45,807 bases of DNA, taken from assembly GCA_030428385.1 (NCBI GenBank), contig JAUIDY010000043.1, positions 1 to 45,807 on the forward strand, written 5' to 3'. Below, piece by piece: positions 1 through 8,387 of this stretch; within the stretch, counting starts at the first letter, position 1, and each line of letters begins with the position of its first letter. A program made the position numbers and the translations under genes. The notes beneath the pieces were generated by a model. The model saw only the letters and a list, made by a program, of their open reading frames with translations, did not search any database and was not told the origin of the DNA. The DNA is from Rhodothermia bacterium. Its GTDB lineage: Bacteria > Bacteroidota > Rhodothermia > Rhodothermales > JAAAOL01.

Positions 1-1
1 C

Positions 2-157
2 CGTAAGCTTGAACTGCGTCGAGAACGGTTAGAGCAACTGCAACAGGAACTGAATGAGCAGCGGGATCAGATTGAGACTCGCGAACAGGCCCGGCAGGAA
101 ATATTGGAACGACGCCTACGGGAACTGTTGGGAGAACCCGATGAACTCAAATGGTAA
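2..157 (+). CDS. C-terminal fragment of a coiled-coil protein (5' end outside window)
   Basis: An open frame enters from the left edge and ends at TAA 155-157, giving 51 visible residues. They are almost entirely charged and glutamine-rich (repeats of R, E, Q, L), with the heptad-like spacing of a coiled coil, and finish with a short tail ending in DELKW. No catalytic motif is visible in this fragment, so no function can be assigned. A strong rho-independent terminator follows 24 bases after the stop, which supports this being the true end of a gene and of its transcription unit. Confidence 0.75.
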   Translation, partial: RKLELRRERLEQLQQELNEQRDQIETREQARQEILERRLRELLGEPDELKW

Positions 158-180
158 CCCCACCCCTTCTTTTTGAAACA

Positions 181-220
181 AAAAAGCCCAGGTCAGTACG
201 AATGATCGGGGCTTTTTTTT
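181..220 (+). terminator. Rho-independent terminator after the coiled-coil gene
   Basis: AAAAAGCCC pairs with GGGGCTTTTT, and the inner GGTCA pairs with TGATC (one G-T pair). The loop is short and the hairpin ends in a run of eight T. It lies directly downstream of the partial gene that ends at 157. Confidence 0.85.
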
Positions 221-367
221 GGGAAGGGAGGTTAATTCTAGGCCCACTTTGCCCGATCCAAAACACGAGAGGCGAGAATTGGACTCCTGCTTGTGCTGTG
301 GTGCGATTTTTGCAGGTAATCATAAACTCTCCCTTCTCCATTCATCGTTAGTTGAAGTAGTCCACGC

Positions 368-1573
368 ATGAATCGTATCCGTTTACTACCGAGTCCGGTT
401 TTTTCGGTGTGGTTTTTTGTCCTCTTGGTCAGCGGGCCTCTGTTTCTTCATTCTGCGGCAGCCGACCCCATCGTCGAAAGCATTTCCTTCGAAACCGCCG
501 CTGATGGATTTGCGGTTCGTATTCACGCTAACGAACCGCTGGCGGCCTACAGCGAGCCGCGCTTGCTGGGTCAAAAATTGGAACTACTGGTTTTTAACGC
601 CGCCCTGTCCCCTGATTTTCATCGAGCCACTCCCGCAGGTCCTATCCAGGGTTTCACGGTGGTTCCAGAGGGAGAACATCTGATTTTTCAGTTTCAACTC
701 AATACGTCCGCTGGCATCAAAGCGCGTGCGCGTCGGGATTACCGGACCGATGATTTACTGCTGGGGCTCTCGTATCGCGACAACGTCCCGGTCCGTACGG
801 TGCGTAATGATGCCCCGGTGGTTACGTCCCAAGTCGGTAACCTGGGAGATGCGCGGCAGCGCTGGAAGCTCGACACCATCGTGATAGATGCCGGACACGG
901 GGGAGAGGATCACGGGGCAATTGGGCACAATGGCTTACGCGAGAAAGATGTCAACCTCGCTGTTGCCATGCGGCTCGGGCGTATGCTGGAGCAGGAACTC
1001 GGCGTTCATGTGGTATACACACGTGATTCGGATTTCTTCGTCACGTTGCGGAACCGTGGGAAAATTGCCAACCGCGTAGGCGGCAAGCTCTTTGTGTCGA
1101 TCCATTCCAACGCCTCGACCAACCGGCGGGCGTATGGAACCGAGACCTACTTTTTGGGACTGGGCAAAAGTGACGCCGCCCGGCAGGTGATGGAGCGTGA
1201 AAACGCCGTGGTCAAGATGGAGGCGAATCCCGAATTGTATGAGGAGTTCAGTGAGCAGGCGCTGATTCTGCAAACCCTGACCCAGAGTGCGTACCTCCGA
1301 AACAGCGAACAACTGGCTGGGCTCATCGAGCATCAATTCTCGACACAGGTGGGGCGTACGAGTCGCGGCGTGAAGCAGGCCCGCTTTTATGTATTATGGG
1401 GCGCTTCCATGCCGGCTGTCCTTGTTGAACTCGGGTTTGTGACAAATCCGCAAGAGGCTGCATTTCTTGCCTCGGAAAACGGGCAAGATTATATGGCAGC
1501 ATCTATCTTTAACGCCATCAGCGCCTTCAAGACCCGGTACGAAAAAGGCCTCGATTATGTAGAGGCCGACTAG
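368..1573 (+). CDS. Secreted N-acetylmuramoyl-L-alanine amidase (Amidase_3)
   Basis: This 401-aa zinc amidase would cut the bond between N-acetylmuramic acid and the stem peptide in peptidoglycan, acting in the periplasm during cell separation or wall turnover. The N-terminus is a signal peptide (hydrophobic residues about 12-30, cleavage likely after AAA). Residues about 35-140 form a beta-rich region in the position of an AMIN-type localisation domain. The catalytic domain starts near residue 168. Visible zinc and catalytic residues are H177 in DAGHGG, E192 in REKD, H246 in SIHSN and E354 in VELGF, the complete AmiA/B/C-type set. The ATG at 368 is used because the signal peptide begins there; no Shine-Dalgarno motif precedes it. 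It appears to be a single-gene unit after the terminator at 181-220, with apt 54 bases downstream. Confidence 0.93.
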   Translation: MNRIRLLPSPVFSVWFFVLLVSGPLFLHSAAADPIVESISFETAADGFAVRIHANEPLAAYSEPRLLGQKLELLVFNAALSPDFHRATPAGPIQGFTVVPEGEHLIFQFQLNTSAGIKARARRDYRTDDLLLGLSYRDNVPVRTVRNDAPVVTSQVGNLGDARQRWKLDTIVIDAGHGGEDHGAIGHNGLREKDVNLAVAMRLGRMLEQELGVHVVYTRDSDFFVTLRNRGKIANRVGGKLFVSIHSNASTNRRAYGTETYFLGLGKSDAARQVMERENAVVKMEANPELYEEFSEQALILQTLTQSAYLRNSEQLAGLIEHQFSTQVGRTSRGVKQARFYVLWGASMPAVLVELGFVTNPQEAAFLASENGQDYMAASIFNAISAFKTRYEKGLDYVEAD

Positions 1574-1627
1574 CAGGGTGCCATCCTTTGGCAGGCGTCG
1601 AAACCAACTCACCTTGCTCCTGCCTGT

Positions 1628-2155
1628 ATGGATTTACGCACTGAACTTGCTGCTCGTGTTCGAACAATTCCAGATTTCCCCAAACCAGGGATTTCGTTTA
1701 AGGACATCACCCCGCTCCTGGGTGACCCGGTCATGTTAAGGTATGCCGTGGATGCACTGGCGTGGCCTTTTCTCCATGACCGTATCTCCAAGGTTGTGGG
1801 CATCGAGTCGCGGGGATTTATTCTAGGTGCCATGCTGGCTCAACGTCTGGGCGCAGGGTTCGTCCCTGTTCGGAAGCCCGGAAAACTGCCCTTTACGTCG
1901 GTCAAAGAAGAATATGCGCTCGAATATGGGACCGATGTCATCGAGATGCACGTTGATGCTGTAGCCTCGCACGATCGTATTTTGATTCACGATGACGTGA
2001 TTGCCACAGGGGGAACGGCGGAAGCCACACACCGCCTGATTCAGCGAATTGGGGGCGAGGTGATTGGGTATGCGTTTCTTGCAGAACTCGAATTTCTCAA
2101 CGGTAGAGAGAAATTGGATCCTGCCTTACGCATCCATTCCGTCCTCGATTTTTAG
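1628..2155 (+). CDS. apt: Adenine phosphoribosyltransferase
   Basis: The enzyme converts adenine and PRPP to AMP plus pyrophosphate (purine salvage, cytoplasm). At 175 aa it has the normal family length. The N-terminal part carries the family signature (IPDFPKPGISFKDITPLL), followed by GIESRGFILG and the FVPVRKPGKLP segment. The PRPP-binding motif is at about residues 118-130 (IHDDVIATGGTAEA; D122/D123). The usual hydrophobic residue before the two aspartates is His here, a mild variation. The start ATG at 1628 has no Shine-Dalgarno motif. It may be co-transcribed with the upstream amidase (54-base gap), but there is no functional link between the two. Confidence 0.96.
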   Translation: MDLRTELAARVRTIPDFPKPGISFKDITPLLGDPVMLRYAVDALAWPFLHDRISKVVGIESRGFILGAMLAQRLGAGFVPVRKPGKLPFTSVKEEYALEYGTDVIEMHVDAVASHDRILIHDDVIATGGTAEATHRLIQRIGGEVIGYAFLAELEFLNGREKLDPALRIHSVLDF

Positions 2156-2250
2156 TCGTCGGGGAACGCAAATCACCTTGGTTTTCTACCTGCCCTTGCC
2201 GTAACGTGTGCGAATAAGTCTTTCCCGTTACATCAACTCAGTAAATACAT

Positions 2251-2829
2251 ATGCGTCGAGAATTAACCCCAGCCATCCGCTCTCAGAAACGACTTGCCCT
2301 TTTGGTTTTGGTGGTGGTTGTGATGACCAGTACCTGGCTTGCCGGTTGCGACACCGTGGGCGATGGGACTGGAGAAAACATCATCCTCCCAACAAAAGAA
2401 GTGACGTTCCGCTATCGGTTTGAAACAACCATGGCGCAAGGAAACTCATTAACGGCGTCTGCTGACGAAACCTTTAGTCTGGACAACATCATCACGGAGG
2501 GTTTTTCTCGATCAGATGTGGTCCGTGTGGATGTGATCTCCGTCGAACTGGAACGGATTCAGCCGACAAATCAGTTTTTGAACGATTTCCTAACGCGGGC
2601 GAACTTCAACATGATCTCCAACAATGGGAGTGAACAGACCGTCGCGGCGGTAGGATCGTTTAGTGCAACCCGTAGTGCTGAACTGAACGTTTCCGCAGGA
2701 GATGTGACAGCTATTACAACCGGGCGAGACTTTACGAGCGAGTTGGAGATGTCGGTTCAGCAGATGACGTTCGACGAATACGTCATTGAAGTGACGGCTG
2801 AACTGCGGATCGAAGTGGCGGATATTTAG
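2251..2829 (+). CDS. Small lipoprotein of unknown function
   Basis: This 192-aa protein starts with a basic segment, then a hydrophobic stretch (residues about 16-31) ending in the lipobox LAGC with the lipidated cysteine near residue 33, so it is exported and membrane-anchored. The mature part is rich in Thr, Ser, Asp and Val and looks beta-stranded; I recognise no catalytic motif. The strand-rich pattern with alternating hydrophobics suggests a beta-sandwich such as an adhesin-like or structural surface domain, but that is inference. The gene faces the RidA gene tail-to-tail (6 bases between stops), and no terminator hairpin is visible between them. Confidence 0.75.
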   Translation: MRRELTPAIRSQKRLALLVLVVVVMTSTWLAGCDTVGDGTGENIILPTKEVTFRYRFETTMAQGNSLTASADETFSLDNIITEGFSRSDVVRVDVISVELERIQPTNQFLNDFLTRANFNMISNNGSEQTVAAVGSFSATRSAELNVSAGDVTAITTGRDFTSELEMSVQQMTFDEYVIEVTAELRIEVADI

Positions 2830-2835
2830 CAGCGG

Positions 2836-3216
2836 TTAAAAACGCACGGCAATGCACGAGATTTCCACCCGGGCGTTGCGAGGAAGTGCTGCAACCTGAA
2901 TGGCTTCGCGGGCGGGCGGGGATTCGTTAAAGTACCGGGAGTAGATCTCATTAACCTGCGCGTAATCGTTAATGTCCGACAGGAAAACCGTACATTGAAC
3001 GACATTGATGTAGGTCATCCCTGCCGCTTGCAGAACCCTCCCGATGTTTTCCAATACCTGTTCCGTTTCGGCCTCCAGGCTTTCCGTTACGAGGCTGCCC
3101 GTCTTCGGATTGATACCAATCTGTCCGGAGCAATACAGGGTATCGCCTGCCAGGATTCCTTGGTTATACGGGCCAATGGCTGCAGGAGCAAGGGGCGTTT
3201 TTATAACGGTGCGCAT
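2836..3216 (-). CDS. ridA: RidA family (YjgF/YER057c/UK114) enamine/imine deaminase
   Basis: RidA proteins hydrolyse reactive enamine/imine intermediates such as 2-aminoacrylate released by PLP enzymes, acting as cytosolic trimers. The 126-aa frame shows the family pattern in order: the N-terminal PAAIGPYNQG motif, LYCSGQIGI, the central T-x-Q-V-L-x-N-I helix, and the C-terminal PPAREAIQVAALPRNARVEI segment with the substrate-binding Arg. The reading frame stays open upstream to 3288 with possible starts at 3231 and 3288. I chose the ATG at 3216 because it gives the usual length and places MRTVI directly before the conserved motif. No Shine-Dalgarno sequence helps decide. Confidence 0.93.
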   Translation of the reverse strand: MRTVIKTPLAPAAIGPYNQGILAGDTLYCSGQIGINPKTGSLVTESLEAETEQVLENIGRVLQAAGMTYINVVQCTVFLSDINDYAQVNEIYSRYFNESPPAREAIQVAALPRNARVEISCIAVRF

Positions 3217-3307
3217 AGTAGGTACTGACATACGAACAAGTGGGAACTCAACTCGACCTAACTTGCCACTTGACATCTCGGAACTCAAACGAAAAATGAT
3301 CTAAGAC

Positions 3308-4117
3308 GTGGATTTGGGATTACAGGGTAAGGTGGCTCTGGTTGCTGGAGCTAGTAGTGGCTTGGGGCTCGCCGTGGCCCAACGGTTGGTCCGTGAAGGA
3401 TGCCAGGTCGCACTGCTCTCACGAAATGAAAGCCGTATTGAACAGGCTGCCCAACAGGTTAGAGAGGCGACGGGAGGCAAGCCGCGGGCAGTCCTTCCGC
3501 TTGTTGCCGACGTGACAGATGAAGAGGCGATAATCGTTGCTTGCCAAGAGACGGTCGCCTATTTCGGAGGCTTGCATATTCTTGTTACCAACGCGGGAGG
3601 ACCACCTGCTGGATACATTGCAGATTTTGATGCAGATGCCTGGCGGAAAGCCCTAGAATTGAACCTGCTGAGCACCATCAATTTGTGTCGACATGCGGTA
3701 CCTCACTTGCGGAAGGCGGCTCAGGAAGGCCTGGCACGGATCATAATGATCACGTCCATATCTGCCAAACAGCCGATCCCCAACCTCTACCTATCGAATA
3801 CAGCACGCGCCGGGGTGCAGGGCTTTGCGAAGAGTTTAGCGGAAGAGTTAGGTCCTGAAGGAATAACGGTTAACACCGTGCTTCCCGGTTTTACACGGAC
3901 AAAGCGGCTTCAAGAATTAGCCCTCTCGGCCCACGAACGAACAGGCCAACCGATTGAAGAGATTGAAGCGGGGTGGGCCGATGCCTGTGCATTAAAACGC
4001 ATTGGAACCCCCGACGAGTTTGCAGCAACCGTGGCTTTTTTGGCGAGTCAGTGGGGGGGGTACATCTCCGGCGTGGGGCTACCCATTGATGGAGGCCGCT
4101 CAAAACACTTGCTCTGA
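3308..4117 (+). CDS. SDR-fold protein of the BKR-like subgroup with altered active site
   Basis: This 269-aa protein has the short-chain dehydrogenase/reductase fold. The nucleotide-binding glycine motif GASSGLG lies near residues 15-21, the NAG motif near residue 96, and a C-terminal SGVGLPIDGG segment follows. The expected catalytic YxxxK is not there. Aligned on the following helix (GFAKSLAEELG), the Tyr position is Ser163 and the Lys position is Arg167. A Tyr161 is nearby but out of register. The segment PIPNLYLSN resembles the known FabG-like subgroup described as lacking a perfect catalytic tetrad. It is often annotated as 3-oxoacyl-ACP reductase, but true reductase activity is doubtful. 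The start is GTG 3308, 91 bases after the divergent ridA start. Confidence 0.85.
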   Translation: MDLGLQGKVALVAGASSGLGLAVAQRLVREGCQVALLSRNESRIEQAAQQVREATGGKPRAVLPLVADVTDEEAIIVACQETVAYFGGLHILVTNAGGPPAGYIADFDADAWRKALELNLLSTINLCRHAVPHLRKAAQEGLARIIMITSISAKQPIPNLYLSNTARAGVQGFAKSLAEELGPEGITVNTVLPGFTRTKRLQELALSAHERTGQPIEEIEAGWADACALKRIGTPDEFAATVAFLASQWGGYISGVGLPIDGGRSKHLL

Positions 4118-4162
4118 TTAAACACAGGCGCGTGGTCGCCCTTGTGAACGGCATCAGGATGT

Positions 4163-5425
4163 TCAGGTCGTCTCGTCGTCTGCTTCGGCTACCAACGCTT
4201 CTTCTTGTTCTTCGGGGACGTCGGAGTTCTCCTCAGACGCGGCTTCCGGTTTTGGTTTTTCTTCTACCTCCTCCGATGCTGCTTCGGTTTCAGGTTCACT
4301 AGCTTCCCCATTGGTGGAAGCCGCCTTGCTTTTAGTAGTTGCCTTTTTCTTTGGTTTCTTGGGAGCCTCTTCCTCAACAGCTTCAGCCGTTGTTTCTGGC
4401 AAATCCTCCTCATCGCCACGAGACTTACGAAGGATTTTAAGCAATTCGGCCCGGTCACCGTCGCCCATAATGGACCCCGGATCTTCGCCAGGGTCAGAAG
4501 CCGCAGGAGCAGGAGAGCTTACCAGAAGCTTGGGCGTTGGCTTCATCAAGTCCCGAGGATCGTATTGGGTTTCGTTCTCAATTTCAGGGATAATGGCCCC
4601 CGATTCCATAAACTTAACCGCCGCATCAATCACCCCTCGGCGCATCAACTCAGCCTGCTCGCGGCCATATTTCTTGTTCTTAGCCGCTTCCTGAATCTCT
4701 TCCAGAATGGGTAATTCTTTCGAGACAATGTCAATTCGCTGGGCAGGCTGTTCCGTGCGGTGAAAAATGACACGATCCCACAGGTCCAACACAACCCGTT
4801 TTAAGCGTTCGATGGCCGGGGCCGCGCCTACAAATTCAAACGATTTGTCTTCACCCGAATCACAGGTCACCACACTTAACCGTTCTTCCCCGACCCCTTC
4901 TAGTTCTGCACAAACGCCATACAATTTATCCACGCTCTGGAGGACCTTGGTCAGCCGCTCGGGGCTGGAAAACAGGTCATCTTCTTCAATCACCACAACC
5001 GTGACAACCTGATTAGCGCCGTACCGCTTCTCCAGCGACTTCACCCGGTCTGCTGCATTTTTCTCAAATAACGAGGCAATTTTGGGGAGGTAATGCTTAA
5101 CAATGAGTGACCGGCTCTGAAGTGTCTGAATATAACTTCGATATTCTGGTGCATTGGTGGTAAGGCCCATCACCAGCTTGCTCCACCGCGCCGGATCTTC
5201 CAAATCATCCAGGCCAAAGAGCCGGGTTAATTGCTTGGCCGTACCGCTGAAATGTTGGGCATGCAGCGAATACGCATTGAGTGCCTTGAGCACCATAGGA
5301 ACCAGGACGGTTGCTGGATCCTTCCCCTTGGGGTTTAGAATCTCGCCAAACGATTCAATCATGGTACTCGCTTCAAAGGCATCCTGAATCTGTCGAACAC
5401 CATCAAGCAGCTCAATACGTCTCAT
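4163..5425 (-). CDS. Conserved-looking protein of unknown function with acidic/Lys-rich tail
   Basis: I do not recognise this 420-aa protein. It has no signal peptide or membrane segment, so it is probably cytoplasmic. Residues 1-300 look globular, mostly helical with a beta-rich patch around residues 140-200 (VVTVVVIEEDDLF and a Cys-containing LSVVTCDSGED). From about residue 300 to the end the sequence is low complexity: Pro/Ala/Asp linkers, a lysine cluster (PKKPKKKATTKSKA) and then long Glu-rich runs, suggesting a disordered, highly charged tail. The start ATG at 5425 gives MRRIELL. The gene converges with the SDR gene (46-base gap) and leaves a 259-base AT-rich region before mnmA. Function is not inferred. 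Confidence 0.75.
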   Translation of the reverse strand: MRRIELLDGVRQIQDAFEASTMIESFGEILNPKGKDPATVLVPMVLKALNAYSLHAQHFSGTAKQLTRLFGLDDLEDPARWSKLVMGLTTNAPEYRSYIQTLQSRSLIVKHYLPKIASLFEKNAADRVKSLEKRYGANQVVTVVVIEEDDLFSSPERLTKVLQSVDKLYGVCAELEGVGEERLSVVTCDSGEDKSFEFVGAAPAIERLKRVVLDLWDRVIFHRTEQPAQRIDIVSKELPILEEIQEAAKNKKYGREQAELMRRGVIDAAVKFMESGAIIPEIENETQYDPRDLMKPTPKLLVSSPAPAASDPGEDPGSIMGDGDRAELLKILRKSRGDEEDLPETTAEAVEEEAPKKPKKKATTKSKAASTNGEASEPETEAASEEVEEKPKPEAASEENSDVPEEQEEALVAEADDETT

Positions 5426-5558
5426 GTTTACATCGGGGGAAGTGAGCGGGGTGAAAAATGCATAGTTGAGATCCTGCTAAATCTACAAACTCGCTACAGA
5501 AACTACCATCCAGTATCGGCTCAAAATAATGGAATCCTTTAATTAAAAGCGGGAATAA

Positions 5559-5571
5559 GGAAGCGCTTTCC
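5559..5571. promoter_or_regulatory. Palindrome with AAGCGCTT core (possible operator)
   Basis: GGAAGCGCTTTCC sits in the AT-rich region between two divergent genes, about 114 bases before the mnmA start. The core AAGCGCTT is a perfect palindrome and resembles the centre of LacI/CcpA-family operators. No such regulator is encoded in the window, so this is only a suggestion. Confidence 0.25.
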
Positions 5572-5684
5572 AAAAATTGATGGCGCACACCGCAGTACTT
5601 CTTTGTGATTTGTGGGTTTAGAGAATGGAACGGAGGGCATCAGCCCCCGTTGAAAGCGCGTTTTTTAGCATCCGGTTTGGGTAT

Positions 5685-6836
5685 ATGAGTACGCGTGGTC
5701 GTGTGTTGGTCGCCATGAGCGGCGGCGTTGATTCTTCTGTGACAGCAGCGCTTCTTCGGGAAGAAGGTTACGACGTGGTGGGTATCACCATGAAAACCTG
5801 GGACTATACGGGAAGCGGGGGACGTTCGGGAAAAGAGGTCGGCTGTTGTTCACTCGAATCGATGAATGACGCCCGGAGCATTGCCCTTACCTTCGAATTC
5901 CCTCATTTTATCGTAGACATTCGGGAGGAATTTGGTGATTGGGTGATTGAACGGTTTACGGAAGAATATCTCGCTGGCCGTACGCCCAACCCCTGTGTGC
6001 TGTGCAACACCCACATCAAATGGGCAGCCCTGCTGCGGCGTGCCGATGATCTCGACTGCGAGTTTATCGCCACGGGGCACTATGCGCAAGTGCGGCGCGA
6101 TGAGGAACTGGGGCGCTACGTTTTATCGAAGGGACTTGACACCCGTAAGGATCAGAGTTATGCCTTATGGGGGCTTCCTCAGGAACACCTCGCCCGGTCG
6201 ATTTTCCCCCTCGGCACGTTCACCAAACCCGAGATTCGGCAAATGGCTGCCGATTTTGGACTGCTACGCGTTGCCGCCAAGCCGGACTCCTACGAAATCT
6301 GTTTCATCCCGGACAATAACTACCGACGCTTTCTGAAAGATCGTGTGCAAGGGCTGGAGGAAGAGGTAGACGGCGGCAATTTTGTGTTAGAAGATGGCAC
6401 CGTGGTAGGGCATCATGAAGGGTATCCCTTTTACACCATCGGCCAGCGTCATGGGTTAGGGCTGGCCTTTGGCCATCCGATTTACGTTACCCATATTGAT
6501 GCTGCTACGAACACCATCACGGTGGGGGCGCGTGAGGAGCTCCTCAAACAAACGCTCATCGCACGCCAGCTAAACATGATCAAATACCCGGACCTCTCCG
6601 AAGAGCTTCCCGTGGTAGCCAAAGTGCGTTATAAAGATGAAGGCGGAGCCGGCATTGCCTGGCAAATCAACGATGCGCTGCATGTTGCCTTTGCGGAACC
6701 CCGGAGGGCCATCACCCCAGGGCAATCGGTGGTGCTTTATGAAGGCAATGATGTGCTGGCAGGGGGGTGGATCCATGAAGTGGGGACGCCTTCTGTCTCG
6801 CCGCAAGGTGCCTCTGCCTTGCTCTCTTCAAAATAG
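5685..6836 (+). CDS. mnmA: tRNA-specific 2-thiouridylase MnmA
   Basis: MnmA places sulfur on C2 of U34 in the tRNAs for Lys, Glu and Gln, using ATP and a sulfur relay, in the cytoplasm. The 383-aa product has the PP-loop ATP-binding motif SGGVDSS at residues 12-18. The catalytic cysteine pair is present: C107 in CVLCN (a second Cys, C104, is in the same motif) and C206 in EICFIPD. GHYAQV and DQSYAL, typical tRNA- and ATP-binding segments, lie between them. The frame is open upstream to 5625, but ATG 5685 places MSTRGRVLVAMSGG in the normal position, so the extra 20 residues are rejected. A terminator follows 37 bases after the stop. Confidence 0.96.
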   Translation: MSTRGRVLVAMSGGVDSSVTAALLREEGYDVVGITMKTWDYTGSGGRSGKEVGCCSLESMNDARSIALTFEFPHFIVDIREEFGDWVIERFTEEYLAGRTPNPCVLCNTHIKWAALLRRADDLDCEFIATGHYAQVRRDEELGRYVLSKGLDTRKDQSYALWGLPQEHLARSIFPLGTFTKPEIRQMAADFGLLRVAAKPDSYEICFIPDNNYRRFLKDRVQGLEEEVDGGNFVLEDGTVVGHHEGYPFYTIGQRHGLGLAFGHPIYVTHIDAATNTITVGAREELLKQTLIARQLNMIKYPDLSEELPVVAKVRYKDEGGAGIAWQINDALHVAFAEPRRAITPGQSVVLYEGNDVLAGGWIHEVGTPSVSPQGASALLSSK

Positions 6837-6872
6837 TGGGCATTCAGAACACGATTTTGTTACGAAAAGAGG

Positions 6873-6902
6873 GAGGCCCCTGAACGGTGTCGGCCTCTTT
6901 TT
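6873..6902 (+). terminator. Terminator after mnmA
   Basis: GAGGCC and GGCCTC form a perfect six-base-pair stem with a 13-base loop, followed by five T. The hairpin lies between mnmA and the next gene. It overlaps the upstream open extension of that gene's frame, which supports the later ATG at 6962 as the real start. Confidence 0.75.
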
Positions 6903-6961
6903 ATATTTTCGGGACGTTCCAACTCAGGCCTTTCCAAAGACAGTTCACTGAACATACTCCT

Positions 6962-8377
6962 ATGCAGGCAACGGAAAACACCTACAATTACGATTTACTG
7001 GTCATCGGATCCGGCCCCGCCGGGCACAAGGCAGCCATCGAGGCTGCGAAACACGATAAGCGCGTGGCTATGGTGGAGCGAAATCCGACGGTGGGTGGAA
7101 TCTGCTTGCAGGCCGGAACCATCCCCAGCAAAACCCTCCGCGAGTCAGCCGTTTATCTCTCTGGCTACCGGCAGCATAATGTGTATGGGAAGTCGTATGT
7201 CGTCAAGGAGAATATTACCATGGACGACCTGCTGTTTCGTACCGATTGGGTGATTCGACAGGAGTCAGACGTGATGCGGTACCAATTACGGCAAGAGCGC
7301 GTGGAAGTCATCCATGCAACGGCGAGTTTTCAGGATGCCCATACCCTGCGGCTCGACATGGCCGACGGGCAATCTTCACGCTTGGTGACAGCCCAAAATA
7401 TCGTTATCGCGGTGGGGAGCGTCGCCACCGAGGCGGATGGGATTCCGTTTGATGGCAAAAACATCTTCACCAGTGATGACATTCTGCAACTCGACGAAAT
7501 ACCCAGTACCCTGACGATTGTAGGGGGTGGGGTCATTGGGCTGGAATATGCCAGCATGTTTGCGGCCCTGGGGACACGGGTCACGGTCATTGACCGGCGG
7601 CAGCGTTTGTTGACGTTTGTGGACGAAGAAATCATCGATGCGCTGGTGTACCACATGCGGCAGTATCGGGCTACGTTTAGGCTCAATGAGGAAATAACGT
7701 CTATCGAACTGCTTGACGACATCCATGAGAGCGTGCGGCTACATACGGCGAGTGGGAAGCAAATTATCGCTGAAAAGGTGTTGTACAGTATTGGGCGAAC
7801 GGGCGCAACCAGTAGCCTCAACCTGGAGAAAGCCGGGCTGGAGTCTGATTCGCGAGGACGCATTAAGGTGAATACCAATTATCAAACGGCGATGGAGAAT
7901 ATCTACGCGGTTGGAGATGTGATAGGCTTTCCGGCCCTGGCCTCTGCGGCCATGGAGCAAGGACGCTTGGCAGCCCTGCACATGCTCGGCCAGGAGACGG
8001 GCGTCATCCGTGACCTGCTGCCGTACGGCATCTACAGCGTCCCAGAAATCTCCATGGTTGGGAAGACGGAGGAAGAACTAACGCAGGCAGGTATTCCCTA
8101 CGAAATTGGGAAAGCGCAGTATGACGAAGTGGCCCGTGGGCAAATTAATGGCTATGAGACCGGGTTGTTAAAACTCATCTTCCACCTAGAGACCCACGAC
8201 CTACTTGGGGTGCATATCATTGGCGAAAGCGCCAGCGACTTGATTCATATCGGGCAGGCTGTGCTCGCGTTTAACGGTACCATCGACTACTTCGTCAACA
8301 CTGTGTTTAATTATCCAACGATGGCCGAGTGTTATAAAATCGCCGCCTTGGACGGGTTGAGTCGCATCTCCGTGTAA
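6962..8377 (+). CDS. sthA: Si-specific NAD(P)+ transhydrogenase (soluble)
   Basis: A 471-aa flavoprotein of the pyridine nucleotide-disulfide oxidoreductase family that moves reducing equivalents between NADPH and NAD+ in the cytoplasm. Seen in order: the N-terminal FAD motif IGSGPAGHKAA, the segment CLQAGTIPSKTLRE, the second dinucleotide motif GGGVIGLEYA, the FAD-binding AVGDVIG, and the C-terminal dimerisation domain. In disulfide-using relatives (lipoamide dehydrogenase, glutathione reductase) the motif has two cysteines spaced C-x4-C. Here the second is Thr, the mark of SthA, so no redox disulfide is formed. The frame is open from 6887, but that start would fall within the mnmA terminator. 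It converges with zapE, with 10 bases between the stops. Confidence 0.92.
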   Translation: MQATENTYNYDLLVIGSGPAGHKAAIEAAKHDKRVAMVERNPTVGGICLQAGTIPSKTLRESAVYLSGYRQHNVYGKSYVVKENITMDDLLFRTDWVIRQESDVMRYQLRQERVEVIHATASFQDAHTLRLDMADGQSSRLVTAQNIVIAVGSVATEADGIPFDGKNIFTSDDILQLDEIPSTLTIVGGGVIGLEYASMFAALGTRVTVIDRRQRLLTFVDEEIIDALVYHMRQYRATFRLNEEITSIELLDDIHESVRLHTASGKQIIAEKVLYSIGRTGATSSLNLEKAGLESDSRGRIKVNTNYQTAMENIYAVGDVIGFPALASAAMEQGRLAALHMLGQETGVIRDLLPYGIYSVPEISMVGKTEEELTQAGIPYEIGKAQYDEVARGQINGYETGLLKLIFHLETHDLLGVHIIGESASDLIHIGQAVLAFNGTIDYFVNTVFNYPTMAECYKIAALDGLSRISV

Positions 8378-8387
8378 GCAGGCGCTT

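Noticed and set aside
7330-7878. Long minus-strand frame opposite sthA, and similar frames opposite mutS, the HTCS and beta-helix genes
   Set aside because: These are antisense shadows of strongly coding G/C-rich genes: low-complexity Arg/Ser/Pro-rich proteins with no family features.
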